This document shows, one piece after another, positions 44,895-55,211 of a DNA stretch of 64,000 nucleotides. Source of the DNA: Ariolimax columbianus (Eukaryota > Mollusca > Gastropoda > Stylommatophora > Arionidae); the NCBI GenBank assembly GCA_036924085.1, contig JAVGWX010000019.1, forward strand, positions 14,518,696-14,582,695, given 5' to 3'. A model generated the notes under the pieces. The model searched no databases and was not told the origin of the DNA. It worked only from the letters and a program-made list of their open reading frames with translations. The position numbers were made by a program, and so were the translations under genes. Position 1 is the stretch's first letter. Every line of letters begins with the position of its first letter.

Positions 44895-45205
44895 ATCTAA
44901 TTTGGGGCTGAAGAGTGAATAAGCTAACAGCAGTCAGCAGCAACTCATAGCTGACTGCTTGCATCAGGGTCAGCGACCCATAACTGAGCATCACAGTATT
45001 TTGCCTCCAAGTGATGACCCTGGACACAGGATGCAACCATGCAGCCTGGCTAAGAGATTGGAGATTGAAGAGGGAAGGGAAACCCAATTCCAAAAATGCC
45101 ATACTGAAATTGGATGTGTCGAGCCGAAAGCAGCAGATATCACAGCCTGGCTGTAAACTGCGACAGGGTTACAAACATCCTTTTCATGAAGAACACTGAA
45201 ACAGA
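44895..45205 (+). mobile_element. SINE-S2
   Basis: GCAGTCAGCAGCAACTCATA, CCAAGTGATGACCCTGGACA, core ACTGAAATTGGATGTGTCG, and the end CCTTTTCATGAAGAACACTG. Lies about 100 bp from hyccin exon (c). Confidence 0.85.
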
Positions 45206-45304
45206 AGATCAAATCTAATAATAATGAAAGAGTCATGTGGCTGGATACATCCGGCAGACAATCTCTACACTATGGATACATCTGGTAGGCAAGCAAACAC
45301 TTAC

Positions 45305-45400
45305 TGGGTAACTGCCTTGCAGACCGCAACCAGAGCCACCTTGTGAAAGTTGTCAATATGGATGTTGTATTGCTGCATTATGAAAGTTAAGATGCTAAAC
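45305..45400 (-). CDS. FAM126: hyccin exon (c), helical core
   Basis: Acceptor TTGTTCTCCAG, donor CCCA|GTAAGT. The 96 nt hold 1 + 93 + 2 nt. With the previous exon the first codon becomes Arg. The product RFSILTFIMQQYN aligns with RFEVLTFLLLCYN of vertebrate hyccin and then continues into a second amphipathic helix ending VCKAVT. In the known PI4KA complex this part of hyccin is an all-helical domain that contacts TTC7. Confidence 0.85.
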
Positions 45401-45437
45401 CTGGAGAACAATCCATTCAAAAAATATGTATGCAAGA

Positions 45438-45570
45438 TATATATATATATATGGTGTGTGTGTGTGTATGAGTATGTGTATATGGGTATGTGTCTGTAAC
45501 TGTATGTATACATATTGCTGTATGTATGCATATATGTATTTGTGTGTTTATATGTATGCATAAAGTGAAT
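45438..45570. repeat. TA/TG-rich simple sequence
   Basis: (AT)n, then (GT)n, then TATGTATGCATA-type repeats, about 40 bp upstream of the hyccin exon (c) acceptor. Confidence 0.85.
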
Positions 45571-45599
45571 ATGCATCTACATTTGTACATTTATGTGGA

Positions 45600-45960
45600 A
45601 TCAAGATGCTGAGCAGTGCATGAGCTACAGTGGTCAGCTACCCAAAGCTGACTGCTAGCTTCAGGGCCAGTGTCTCAGAGTTGTCAAGACCCTTTTTCAC
45701 CTCCACTTGGTGATCCTGGAAAACAGGCTGCAACAGGGCATACTGGCTAAGGTGAAGAGATTGAAGAGGGAAGGCTATCCCGGGACCCAAAAAATGCCTG
45801 CTGAAGTCAGATATGTCAGACCAAAAGGTGGAAATATCTCAGTCAAGATGTAAGCTACAACCTAACAGATTCTGTTCTCTGGGCAACATTCTGCTACTTG
45901 CAAAGCCATTTTCAGGGTTTGGTAGCGGCAGTTTAATAACAAATGTCAACAAAGAAGAAG
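45600..45960 (+). mobile_element. SINE-S1
   Basis: Starts CAAGATGCTGAGCAGTGCAT, core GCTGAAGTCAGATATGTCAG, and ends TAGCGGCAGTTTAATAAC before an AAAGAAGAAG tail. Confidence 0.88.
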
Positions 45961-46317
45961 TTCATTTAAATATGTCTTTGTGTAAGCATATGCGTGCACT
46001 GGGATGAATGTTTTTGTATATTTGTAATAGTAATTGTTTTTTAGGTGTCTTTAATTTATGTTGTTCGCTCTCCCTGACAAAGACTTTATGGTCGTAACGT
46101 AGTTTTAATTTATGTTTTTGTTCTGGTCTGATATCGGATCAATTTAGTAGTTGTTATCAATTAACAAAAATATTAACAATTAAAAATAATTTTTTTTTAA
46201 ATGAATTCTATTGTTATATAATATACGACTGTTGAGGGTGAAATATTAGAGACTTTATTATGTTAGGCAAGGTAATATGTGGATATTCCAATAGCAGATA
46301 TATTGCATGACACAATG

Positions 46318-46600
46318 AAGGCATTAGGGCACAGAATGCAGCAGCGACTCTGTGGCTGCTTGCATCAGGGTCAGTGACCCATAACAAACCAAGTCCCTAT
46401 TTCACCTCCAAGTGTCAGCCCTGGAAACAGACTGCAATCTGGCTAAGAGATAAGGATTGAAGAGGGAAGGCAAACCTGGTCCTAAAAGTGTTGTGCTGAA
46501 ATCGGATGTGTCGGGCCAAAAGGTGCAGATATTGCAGACTAGCTGTATACAACGGACACCACATCACAAACATTCTTTTCTTGAGGAATGTTGAAGAAAA
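46318..46600 (+). mobile_element. SINE-S2
   Basis: GAATGCAGCAGCGACTCTGT, GTCAGCCCTGGAAACAGACT, core GCTGAAATCGGATGTGTCGG, end TTTTCTTGAGGAATGTTG. Confidence 0.85.
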
Positions 46601-46755
46601 CTTTGTAGGTAAAGTGATCAGTTTCCTAACTGGCTTCTTTGCCATGCTTAATTTGAACAGGGCCAGGTACACATTTACATCTGGCTAAACTAGAGCATGA
46701 CAATACTAGACTATATCCCTAGACAGGTCTGCCATGAGAGGTCAGTGCGCTAATA

Positions 46756-47178
46756 CAATGCTTCCAAAAGTGGCAGTGCATGGACCAATGCCGGTCCGCT
46801 AGCCCTTAGTAGCTGCTCTGCAAAGGGAGTCAAGAAACTGGAACAAATATTTTGACGTTTTCTTGCTCAAATCTTGGAACCGGTTGATCTTAAAAAAAAA
46901 AAATAACAATTGTCTCTTGAGCAAATCATGTCTGCCACATTTTTCGTATGCGAACGGATGGAACTCTTTCAATATAAAAATGATTAAACTCCAAATGGTG
47001 AATCCTGTGAGATTTTTAATAAATTACGAGTTTTATACCTGGTTTCACTTATAGCTGCTATCATTAAAAGGTAATAAAGTCATAGAATTGGCTAAGCATA
47101 CATTTAAACAAATGTTTATTTGCTGGAATGGGTAAAATCCCAGGTGGCACATTGCACTAAAAAGTTTGGGAAGCATTG
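46756..47178. mobile_element. hAT-type MITE (non-autonomous DNA transposon)
   Basis: The left end CAATGCTTCCAAAAGTGGC and the right end, read inverted, CAATGCTTCCCAAACTTTTT form terminal inverted repeats of the CAGNGNTTCCCAAAC kind typical of hAT elements. Flanking 8-mers are CGCTAATA and ATCTATTA, which agree at five positions around the CTA core. The interior is AT-rich with no transposase. It would be the only DNA transposon recognised here. Confidence 0.65.
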
Positions 47179-47189
47179 ATCTATTAGCG

Positions 47190-47480
47190 ATGCCACTCTG
47201 AAGCTCAAGAAGAAAGTAATGATGGTTCCTCTCAGGGAGCCTGCACTAAAGCACTTTATGTACTCTTACAGTGGCAGTTACTGTGGCAATGTGATTTACA
47301 TGGTGAGGCTGCTAGCACCTCGCAAAACTCTCTTTCGTCACCTTTCAGGACATGCTTGGATGTGCAGTGGTCCTTATATTTCCTACAAGGTAAGTTGACC
47401 ACCCAAATGTCTATGGGGTGTGGTGGATGTAGGCTGGTGAGAAGGGCATGACGGGAATTCAGACCTATGAGAGAGAGGCC
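47190..47480. other. unassigned, possibly upstream part of next LINE tail
   Basis: No clear motif. Confidence 0.3.
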
Positions 47481-47760
47481 GGGCGGGGTGCGTGTGTGGC
47501 AATGGATCAGACGTGGGAGGTGGGGTTGGATGGGACACATGCTGCCATCAGACGTGTTTAGATGGGTCCTTACATGGGGTACTTGGGGAAATAGGTGGAG
47601 GTGAAGGTTGCAAAATACAGGAGAAGAAACTGAAAATGAACCTATGCCCCTGGATTTCAACTAGAGAGAGGCAGAAAGAGCAGCTAAGGATTGGACTTAC
47701 TGGAGGAGGGTTATCAATGGTCTCCGTCCCGAAAGAAGCGGGGAGTATTCATTAAAGGTG
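47481..47760 (+). mobile_element. LINE C-terminal remnant
   Basis: Translation RGRWGWMGHMLPSDVFRWVL, TWGTWGNRWR, then REAERAAKDWTYWRRVINGL. This is the W.GH...L.W.P.G..R...DW..V..L pattern of RTE-type LINE ends, with one internal stop. Confidence 0.7.
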
Positions 47761-48039
47761 ACTCCAGGATCCACATGGGGATTGTACTGAATTACACTGT
47801 GTAATCTGTTGACTACCCTAGCAGTAGTGCAAGATATCAATCAAACAATCAATCAATTTAGAAATCAAATCCTTTTAGCTTCCTACGGAGCACAGGTATT
47901 CAACAAATATATACAAAGTCCTCTTATTCTGTGCCATCCTAACTAGCAATTATAAGTGGGTTTTTTTTTCATTTTTGGTGAAGTGTTAGCACATCTTTAA
48001 GAAATTATAGGCATAGGGCTCAGATGCAGCACATTCTTC

Positions 48040-48320
48040 TTTTTCTTCTTTTTCTTCGATCAACTGATGCTATGCTTCTAGTGTGTTGAAGTTCACGAAG
48101 GAAACTGCGTTTCATGTCTTCGTCAGCCCCCCCCTGTCTCTCTTTGGTCTGGAAAAGTAGGGCAGTCCTACAGGATATGTTCTGGTGTTTACTTTGGTGC
48201 TCCGCAATTGCACGCTACAGTGTCTCTGAGACCCATTCCGTGCAGGTGAGCCTCAAGATCTTTTTCTACCCATCTCTGGCAAGTTTGTCTATGTTGTCAT
48301 TTTCTGACTTGTATTCTTTT
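48040..48320 (-). mobile_element. LINE 3' end with GAA-rich terminus
   Basis: Minus-strand translation AHLHGMGLRDTVACNCGAPK, stop, TPEHIL, stop, DCPTFPDQRETG matches the Cys-rich C-terminus of the RNase H-bearing LINEs. It ends in AAGAAGAAAAAG on that strand. Confidence 0.75.
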
Positions 48321-48321
48321 G

Positions 48322-48590
48322 ATGCAGCACAGTGAATGAGCTGACATCAGCCAAAGACTCATGGATGGCTGCTTACATCAGTGTCAGTGAACCATCGCTG
48401 AATAAGACCTTATTGCGCCTCCAAATAACAGGCCTTTAAAACAGACTGAACCAGTGCAGTCTGGCTAAGAGAATAGGGATTGCAATTAGAAGACTAATCT
48501 GGCACCCTATAAAAAGCCAGCTGAAGCCAGACGTGACTAGCCTCGCTGTAAACAACGTCCTTTTCAGAATAACACTAAAAAAGAAGAAGA
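48322..48590 (+). mobile_element. SINE-S2
   Basis: GATGCAGCACAGTGAATGAG, GAGAATAGGGATTGCAATTA, core GCTGAAGCCAGACGTG, and end GTCCTTTTCAGAATAACACT before AAAGAAGAAG. Confidence 0.82.
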
Positions 48591-48661
48591 CACACTATAG
48601 ACCATAGGAAAAAGAAAAGAAGACGACCACACTCCAGGGTAGAAGAAACTTGTTCGTTTGT

Positions 48662-48935
48662 GGCTAAGATGCAGTCAACGAAATAACAGCAGTCAAAGAC
48701 TTATAATTTATCCCCCTGTGCCAGCAAACTAGAGCTGTCCAAGACTCTATTCCGCTTCCAGTCCTATAAACAGGCTGCACCCGTACATGCTAGCTAAAGG
48801 AACAGAGTATCCAAAAATGTGCCACCCTGAAACTGGATTGCGTAGGTTCGAACAGGCAGATACTGCAGCAGTGCCATAAACTATGACAAGATAGCAAAAC
48901 ATGCTTTTCAGGATGAACGACGAAGAAGAAACAGG
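48662..48935 (+). mobile_element. SINE-S2, diverged
   Basis: GCTAAGATGCAGTCAACGAA, core CCTGAAACTGGATTGCG, and the end GCTTTTCAGGATGAACGACG followed by AAGAAGAA. Confidence 0.8.
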
Positions 48936-49415
48936 TCAAGTACGACTAAGGAAAGTTGGGCATTGGAACAATTCTGTAGATATGTAAGCCACAGAGTTGT
49001 TGTTGTCATCTGAAACATCTTGTACTGAGTTCTTCACTATTGGTGTTTCTCTGATAGCGGTTTACAGTGACGTCTCTTATATCTAGAAGCATACTAAAGA
49101 AGGTGGACTTAGGTCCTAAATACTGTAGTGCAAGGCATGGAAGGTGAGTGCCACTATGGAGATCACAGTGTTGATTCACACCTTGTTAGCTAGGCTGTTG
49201 TAGTACAGCCAGTTTCCAGAAGCACATCTTGGTTGTGAAGTAGGGGTCTTGGTCGGTAAATTGCACCTGGTCCTGATGTTGGTCCTGGCTCTCAAACTCC
49301 AGTCTAGAAGAGAAACGCTGAAATGAAGTGCTTTTCAGTAATGAAGTGCTTTTCAGTACAGCTCAAGTTTTAAGGCTGGATCCTGAACATTTGTCATGGC
49401 CTGTTTCTGTTTCTA
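48936..49415. other. gene-free stretch in hyccin intron
   Basis: Apart from the weak match of 49090-49165 to 40650-40850, nothing is recognised. Confidence 0.4.
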
Positions 49416-49419
49416 AGAA

Positions 49420-49860
49420 TCAACATCACTGGACTCCGGGCATACCCTTAGGTGCTCAGCCTCTCTCAGCAAATGGCGCAGGGTCTGAATGCTGATGGTC
49501 CGTGTAGCTTGCTGGTAGTACACTCTATTGCTCCATCCGGTCACGCACCTGACTCTACTCGAACCTCGTTTGATGTTGAAACAGTCTGTGGATTGCTGAT
49601 TCATCTATTTCGGTGTCCTCATCCAACAATCAGTCATATTTTGATTTCAAAATGTCACTCCTATCCATAACTAACGTGCCCATGATGGGAACTTTTGAAG
49701 CAAAGATGTCAACTCTATCGTTGCCCTGAACCCCAGCATGACTGGACAGTAGATCCATGTCAACTCCTGGAGGTTTGAGGCCTCAACAGCTGCTATCTAC
49801 TCATACCTCAGCTATCCCTTATGTACCTTCTGAAGTATGACTTGCCATCTCATGGCTTAC
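49420..49860 (-). mobile_element. decayed LINE RNase H / C-terminal region
   Basis: Minus-strand frames contain SHAGVQGNDRVDIFASKVP (end of RNase H), MDRSDILKSKYD, and IQTLRHLLREAEHLRVCPES. Spread over three frames. A different LINE family from A-D. Confidence 0.65.
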
Positions 49861-49954
49861 ATGTTCTAACATAACCAAATGGATTGTCTGCAGTTGAAAA
49901 GAAAGTACCTAAGCAAATGCAAAGTTAGATTCTAGAGAACAACTTTTATCTCAC

Positions 49955-50076
49955 CTGTTTTGAGCATTGAACCTCTCATGTTGTGAAAATGGCCCACTTC
50001 TCCACATTGGTTGGGATGGAGTGAGCGAGAGAAGAGCATTTTCCGTCAGAGACTCTGTTACCCCGAGGAGGCGGGA
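49955..50076 (-). CDS. FAM126: hyccin exon (b), 40 codons + 2 nt
   Basis: Acceptor CTGGTGCACAG, donor AACAG|GTGAGA. The exon has 122 nt, entering at phase 0 and leaving with two bases of an Arg codon. The product contains VTESLTENALLSL and ends ERFNAQN, matching the vertebrate hyccin stretch ALTESALSQ ... LTAQNR. The segment between is diverged in length and sequence, as expected for a surface loop. Confidence 0.8.
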
Positions 50077-50159
50077 CTGTGCACCAGGAAGGAAACGACA
50101 ACACAAATAGTTACACGTGTAAACAATAACATATCATAGTAGAAACAAATGAGATGATG

Positions 50160-50415
50160 AGGCGGTTATTTGAGTGAATATAAAATGTGGATGGAATAAT
50201 AGCTACTATATACATATATACACACACATACATATTGCAATTTGAGTGACTGACTGTAAAATATATGGATGATTAATAGCCACCACATATATGTATATTA
50301 CCATTTGAGAATCTGTAATATATATGGACCACATATATATTACTATTTGAGTGAATGACTAAAATATATGGAATAATAGCCATCACATATGCTATTGAAT
50401 ATTTTATTTAACTGA
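50160..50415. repeat. loose ~55-bp AT-rich repeats
   Basis: Phrases GTGAATGACT.AAAATATATGG and AATAGCCACCACATATA recur three to four times, next to hyccin exon (b). Confidence 0.6.
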
Positions 50416-50690
50416 ATTTATCCATCCCGGCTCCCTGAGGAGCATAATGTTGCAATGGTTGCTGTCCCACAGAAACATATTTTGAGCCATCATCTTCTTC
50501 AGTTACACCCAAGAGACTCTAATTGCACTGGCTTCCTCTTCTATAGTACTTGGCAATGTGAGATTTCTCATTCTCCTCCTCCCATGTGTATTTCAATCCA
50601 GTGCATGTCTGGTTATATGTTAGGTTTCTTCCTAATGGTGTGTCCTATAAATCTCCACTTTTTCGTGATTAACCCTAGAAGTACGGACTG
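50416..50690 (-). mobile_element. RTE-X-like LINE C-terminal tail
   Basis: Minus-strand translation KWRFIGHTIRKKPNI, then RRRMRNLTLPSTIEEEASAI and SWV, KKMMAQNMFLWDSNHCN. One or more frameshifts. Confidence 0.72.
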
Positions 50691-51384
50691 TTTCTGTGCC
50701 TTTACAAGTGGTTGAAAACACTTGATTAACGAAGACTAAAAGAGAGATGAATACAAGACAACCAATTCTAATTGGAAATATTAATAAACAATAATGACAA
50801 GTACAATGTCTTGATCTTCATCCCCCATTCCTCAGCGCAGCTGCTGGTCCCAACTTCGTCTCCAGCAGACCCTGTTTTGGGCCACAGACGCCCAGTGCGT
50901 GGTAAGTTCTCCTCCAGATATATTTGAAATGTTGTAGTATACAGTAAGGGAGTGACCAATTTGAGGTCTTCCATGCAGTCTCTTCTTACCTCAGGGGTAC
51001 CAGCCTGCTGTAGCTATGCTCCATCGATTATCGTTTCATCGCAACATGTGACCTACCCATCTATGTTTTGCCTTGTCCACATGGATTACCGCATCCTTCA
51101 CCAAGGACAATCGCGTCTTATATCAGAATTGTGGAGACTTTGCATACATAGAATGTATAGGAAGGAAATAGTCTGTTGATAGTGTGAATAAATAAAGGCA
51201 TACACCCTCATCCTGAAGATGATAAGGGACATTTTTTGTCTTCTTTAAGTGGCATGCTAAATATTCACAGCTTTCTGTTTATATTACTGTTGATCACTTT
51301 TCTTGTTGACTCTTCCATAAAGGTAAAGGTCGGTCCCATGGCAACAACTGCTGTTGAGGATGAAGATAACTCTTCATGGTCTAA
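50691..51384. other. gene-free stretch
   Basis: Short open frames only; the phrase GCAACATGTGACCTACCCAT (51039) is of the kind seen in inverted LINE tails, but I cannot support a call. Confidence 0.35.
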
Positions 51385-51958
51385 GCTGCAGCCTATGTGA
51401 GGTGGGGTGACCAGTTCTCTTCCTTACTGTTTATACCTTCCCCAGGGAAGCAGGACTAACGTCTGGTCAGGTATAACATATTGATCAGACATGTTAGTCA
51501 GGGTAAAAAAAAATACACTGGCTAAGACCCTCACTTTGGCTTCAGCGAAGCCCTTTTCTGGAAACGGGCTGTTTTCATGGCAGTCTGGTTAACGAGGTGA
51601 GGGATTGACGTGATCCCTGTAGTAGTGAGTGACACGCAGATGAATCCAAGCATAGCACGACCGCCTGAAGGACCCTGGTTCACCTTCATCAGCACACTCG
51701 GGATGTGAGAAAAGCTATGACAACCCGCCACTTAAAGTCCTTTTTAGGGCGCACAAAAGAGTAATCCTACTCATTGTGGGCATTCAACAACAACAATACC
51801 TTCCCCAGCTCATACGCCAGGTACCCATTTACAGCTGGGTTAACTGAAGGAGTGGTTGTACCTGGAACGAACCATGCCTTTAATTTTTTCTCTCCGTCCG
51901 TGATTGTAAACCCTAGCGTGCTGTAATCCCAGTTATAGAACAACTAGGCTACACGCTC
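51385..51958 (-). mobile_element. tRNA-derived SINE (T2-like) split by SINE-U
   Basis: On the minus strand the head GGAGCGTGTAGCCTAGTTGT (box A) and GGGTTTACAATCAC (box B-like) lie at 51958-51905, then AACCCAGCTGTAAATGGGTA and GAGCTGGGGAAGGTAT. The body continues beyond the SINE-U insertion at 51445-51385. Compare GACCCAGCTGTAAATAGGTA at 30700. Confidence 0.75.
51446..51795 (+). mobile_element. SINE-U, full length
   Basis: 13-bp perfect TSD ATACCTTCCCCAG (51433-51445 and 51796-51808). Starts GGAAGCAGGACTAACGTCTG, ends GGCATTCAACAACAAC. Confidence 0.94.
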
Positions 51959-52224
51959 CACGACTTTTCCATAGCATGATAAACTGCCCAGTGCCTCTCT
52001 ATTTGTAAATTATTATCCCTCGCCTATTTATACATCTTTTTGTTGACTCCCTTCCTTGTCCAGATGTACAACTATCAAGTACCTTCTATTTTTGTTATCT
52101 TCTGTCCCTAATGCTGTTTATGAATTCTGTTGCTGACTTCTTCTAATGCTATGACATTAAACTGTCAAGTATATCTTTTCTTTTATCATTCTCTAGCTTT
52201 TCTCTACTTGTTTTCCCAACATAA

Positions 52225-53075
52225 TGGTTTGGTTCTCTATGGAGCATAGATCTTCACAAAACATGCACATCATCTTGTTCTGCGCCATCATTTCCAGCTG
52301 TCCACATCTTCCTGCCTTCTTCATGTTTGTTGCAAGTTCTCTTCACTATGAGTGTTTCAATCAGCTTCTACTTCTTCTGCCTTGTGGATTCCAGAACAGA
52401 AACTGTTGTTTTCTGTAATGTGTGTCCTATCCTTCTTCTTCTTCGTAAGCTGTCAGACGTCAACTTGAATTTGTTTAAAGAAAGCAGCGGTCATACTGAG
52501 GCTGTCAACACTGCCATAGAGCTTGTCTAGTGTTGACACTGGTGATGGACACGTGTGCTTTCTCTGGTCCTCGTATGTCGGGCAATTCTGCAGCAGATAT
52601 TCAGGGATAATTTTTCTGGAACCACAGAATTCGTCAGTAGTACCTTTCTTCAGTTCATTGAATAGATGGTACCTACCTGAGTCTGTTGTGGCCTGTGCGG
52701 AATCTGAAGACCACCACCTGCTCTCTTCTGTTCAACTGGTAATAAGCATCATTTTTTGTGTAGCCATTATGTTCTGTTTCCCATTTGTTCATGTATCTGG
52801 TCAAAATAAACCGTTTAGACTCTTCGTAAGTCACACTAGAATCAGGTTGTGGTAACCTTCCACCTTCTTTTGCCAGTCTGTATGCCTCCTCGTTGTTTTG
52901 AATGTTACAGTGGAATGGAACCCACTGTTCCATGACTCTTTTGGGTGTGGACTGCTGGCATATGTGTCCTTTCCAACACCATTGCTGCCTCCTCATGTCA
53001 AGTGCCACTGGCATCTGTCCAGTTATTTCCAACAGTTCCACATTAGGGGCCATATCATACAAATGTAATCCATGA
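52225..53075 (-). mobile_element. RTE-X-like LINE tail split by LINE-A copy 4
   Basis: Upstream part (53075-52975) encodes NVELLEITGQMPVALDMRRQ and QWCWKGH. The downstream part (52432-52225) resumes with IGHTLQ, FLFWNPQGRRSRS and KAGRCGQLEMMAQNKM. The conserved W(I)GHT motif is interrupted exactly at the LINE-A insertion site. Confidence 0.85.
52433..52962 (-). mobile_element. LINE-A copy 4, 3' end
   Basis: TSD of 12 bp with one mismatch, TGTGTCCTATCC (52421-52432) and TGTGTCCTTTCC (52963-52974). Encodes the end of RNase H (QWVPFHCNIQNNEEAYRLAK) and VVFRFRTGHNRLR, with decay in the Cys-rich part. It ends CTGACAGCTTACGAAGAAGA. The RNase H Cys/His and Asp-region residues differ from other copies (NNEEAYRL for GNEKADRL). 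Confidence 0.92.
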
Positions 53076-53129
53076 AGAAATGTACTGACCAAAAAACAAA
53101 AAGATAGCATGTCAAACAACCCCGCTCAC

Positions 53130-53210
53130 CTCATGGAATATAGAAGGCTTGTTGATTTCTGGGATACAAAAACTTTCCACCAATGGGGTCCCATCAGACT
53201 TGACAATTTC
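53130..53210 (-). CDS. FAM126: hyccin exon (a), 27 codons
   Basis: Read on the minus strand, the acceptor is a pyrimidine-rich run ending CTTTCCAG and the donor is GAG|GTGAGC. The 81 nt are 27 whole codons, phase 0 at both ends. They begin EIVKSDG and end NKPSIFHE, close to the vertebrate hyccin segment EIVDKQG...SKPSVYHE. This is the most upstream exon I can find. A long (CT)n tract (53269-53322 on the plus strand) lies about 60 nt upstream of the acceptor, and a 3.8-kb LINE begins just beyond it. Confidence 0.85.
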
Positions 53211-53268
53211 CTGGAAAGACTTGAAACAAAACAGAGAGTTTACCAACTGGTATTCAATGGGTGAGGGA

Positions 53269-53270
53269 GG

Positions 53271-53322
<52 letters not shown>
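53269..53322. repeat. (GA)n microsatellite
   Basis: GAGGGAGGGAGG leads into about 22 GA dinucleotides. On the gene strand this is a (CT)n tract upstream of the exon (a) acceptor. Confidence 0.95.
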
Positions 53323-53326
<4 letters not shown>

Positions 53327-53378
53327 AAGATGAACAAATCTGGTAAAGAGGGAGAACATAAATTGAAAGGCAGCGAGA

Positions 53379-53969
53379 GTGCCGGGCCTCACGCCTCGAA
53401 GGGGCCCAACAATTGCTACTGGGGGTCACCCACCCATGTGCTGTGGAGTCGAGGCACATGGTGATGGGGCAAAAACTATTGACCAAAAACACAAGACCCT
53501 CAGAATACTACAGTGGAATGCGGAGGGAGTCATTAACAAAAAGCTTTCCCTAACACATCACTTGCATGAAGGTAAGATTGACGTGGCATGTATCCAAGAA
53601 ACGCACCTCAACAACAATCATAAATTCTCAATCAGAGGATACCAGACCTTCCGTCTGGATAGAGAAGGTCACAAAGGAGGGGTTCTGATACTGACACGTA
53701 ACTGCATACCGAGTAGCGCGGTATCTGTCAATCACACCGGGCAAGCAGAAGTTGTAGGAGTTGACATAATGGCTCAAGAGACGAAGATCCGCATCTTCAA
53801 CCTGTACGGACCACCAAACAAAGACCTGTCGCTCTCGAGTATGGAAGTCAAAGACTCCAACTGCCTAGTAGTTGGAGACTTCAACAGCCACTCAGAGAAA
53901 TGGGGATACTCGGACACAGACAGCAGAGGTGACGAAGTGGAAGATTGGGAGAGACACAAATCTGTCTAA
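53379..53969 (+). pseudogene. LINE-A endonuclease domain, N-terminal part
   Basis: An open frame of 196 codons. The first ~45 residues may precede the domain proper. Endonuclease motifs visible are QWNAEG (Asn), IQETHL (Glu), YGPPN and GDFNSHS (Asp, Asn). The frame shifts at its end; the final His motif (GSDHRSI) is in the next frame at 54095-54120. With all metal-binding motifs visible, only frame damage separates it from a normal domain. Confidence 0.85.
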
Positions 53970-54034
53970 TCAATAGGCCGGAGGATAGCTCTAGCTTCTA
54001 TTCTAGAACATAGCATACCACCTCTACTCCAGAC

Positions 54035-55120
54035 TTGGCCTTTTCCACGGTGGACATTCACCACAAAATAGACCGCCAGGTGCTAAACCAATTGGCAGGT
54101 AGCGACCACAGGTCAATTAGGCTAGAAGTGGATATGGAAGTAGGCCCACAGGAAATAAAACCGCTCCCACGTTGGAATTACAAACGAGCCGACTGGGACA
54201 GGTTTGCAAGCCTGACAGATGGGCTGTGTGAAACCATCAACACACGGAATAACAAAATGAATCCCATTGTGGAAAGCCCAAGCAAAGTAATAATGCAAGC
54301 TGCCACTGAAACCATCCCAAGACGGGCAAGGAAAAATTATAAGCCCTACTGGAATGATGAGTTGCAGAAAGCGGAAGACGCAGTCACAAATGCTAAGAAC
54401 ATGGCAGAGCGAGAACAATCTATGGAGGCAAATATCGCCCTCAAAGCCGCCACGGCGAAATACAAATACACTCTAAACCAAACAAGAGAAAGCTGGAAAA
54501 ACAAAACGGAAAGCCTCAATCTAGACAAAGAAGGGAACAAACTATGGAAGTTAGTCAGAGCCATGAATGACGAAACTCCATCAAACAAACAAATTACCAC
54601 CAAACAGGGCGACAACATGCTCACTGGAAAAAAAGCAGCAAACGCCTTTGTTGAACATTATGCCAGAGCAAACCACACTGATGTCCCTGCAGATAGGCAT
54701 ACAGACATTAGTGAAGAGCAAAAGGGGCACGACAACATCAATATGGCACCAGAAGAGCATATGATGGCAAAACTTACAATGAATGGTGGAAGAGGCCATG
54801 AGAACGTTAAAGAAAAGGAAATCTCCCGGAAAAGATGGGATAACAAACGAAATGCTGATGGGGCTGGGCCAAACAGCAAAGAGGAAGTTACTATCAGTCC
54901 TGAACCAAAGCTGGAAAAGGGGTATTGTACCCCAGGCATAGAAAGATGCAGTACTTGTACCAGTACCAAAGAAAGGAAAGGACAAAATAGATCCAAATGG
55001 ATACAGGCCTATCAGCCTACTGAGCTGTGTCGGAAAACTGATGGAACGTATGATAAACACCAGACTGATGTGGCATCTGGAAGAAAAACGCATACTAATT
55101 CCACAGCAAGCAGGCTTTAG
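54035..55120 (+). pseudogene. LINE-A endonuclease end, linker and start of RT
   Basis: Frame of 361 codons holding LAGSDHRSIRLEVDMEV, then a charged linker (ARKNYKPYWNDELQKAEDA, KLWKLVRAMNDETPSN). The last third (from about 54784) is out of the proper frame: the expected RT start (GYRPISLLSCVGKLMERMI) is in another frame at 54995-55060. Confidence 0.8.
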
Positions 55121-55211
55121 ACAGCACAGATCCACTGAGGACCAGGTCATCCTCATAGCTCAGTAAATAGAAGATGCCTACCAGGAGCAAAAACACACAG
55201 TAGCGGTTTGG

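Larger units (their letters stand above)
33812..53210 (-). other. FAM126: hyccin (FAM126) gene, 3' seven exons
   Basis: Seven minus-strand exons (53210-53130, 50076-49955, 45400-45305, 43016-42900, 39473-39386, 35328-35193, 34767-33812) have AG acceptors and GT donors, and their phases agree at every junction. The joined length is 1596 nt, or 531 residues plus stop. Order and local sequence follow hyccin: the exon ending KPSIFHE, then a TES-type helix, the RFSILTF helix, the VYFAM helix, the YELY motif and a long Ser-rich tail. Known role of the family: hyccin binds TTC7 and stabilises PI4KA at the plasma membrane with EFR3, for PI4P synthesis. Vertebrate hyccin is about 520 residues, so roughly 125 N-terminal residues are missing here. 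Introns hold most of the repeats of the window. Recognition is from memory of the family, without alignment. Confidence 0.85.

Noticed and set aside
51531..51731. Recurrent MAGCHSFSHIPSVLMKV-type peptide, seen in four places
   Set aside because: It is SINE-U read on its minus strand; the frames differ in length and are broken elsewhere. No coding selection is evident.
53112..53492. 126-codon minus-strand frame with a Leu/Ser run
   Set aside because: Only 53130-53210 is coding (hyccin exon a); the rest is the (CT)n tract, intron and LINE sequence.
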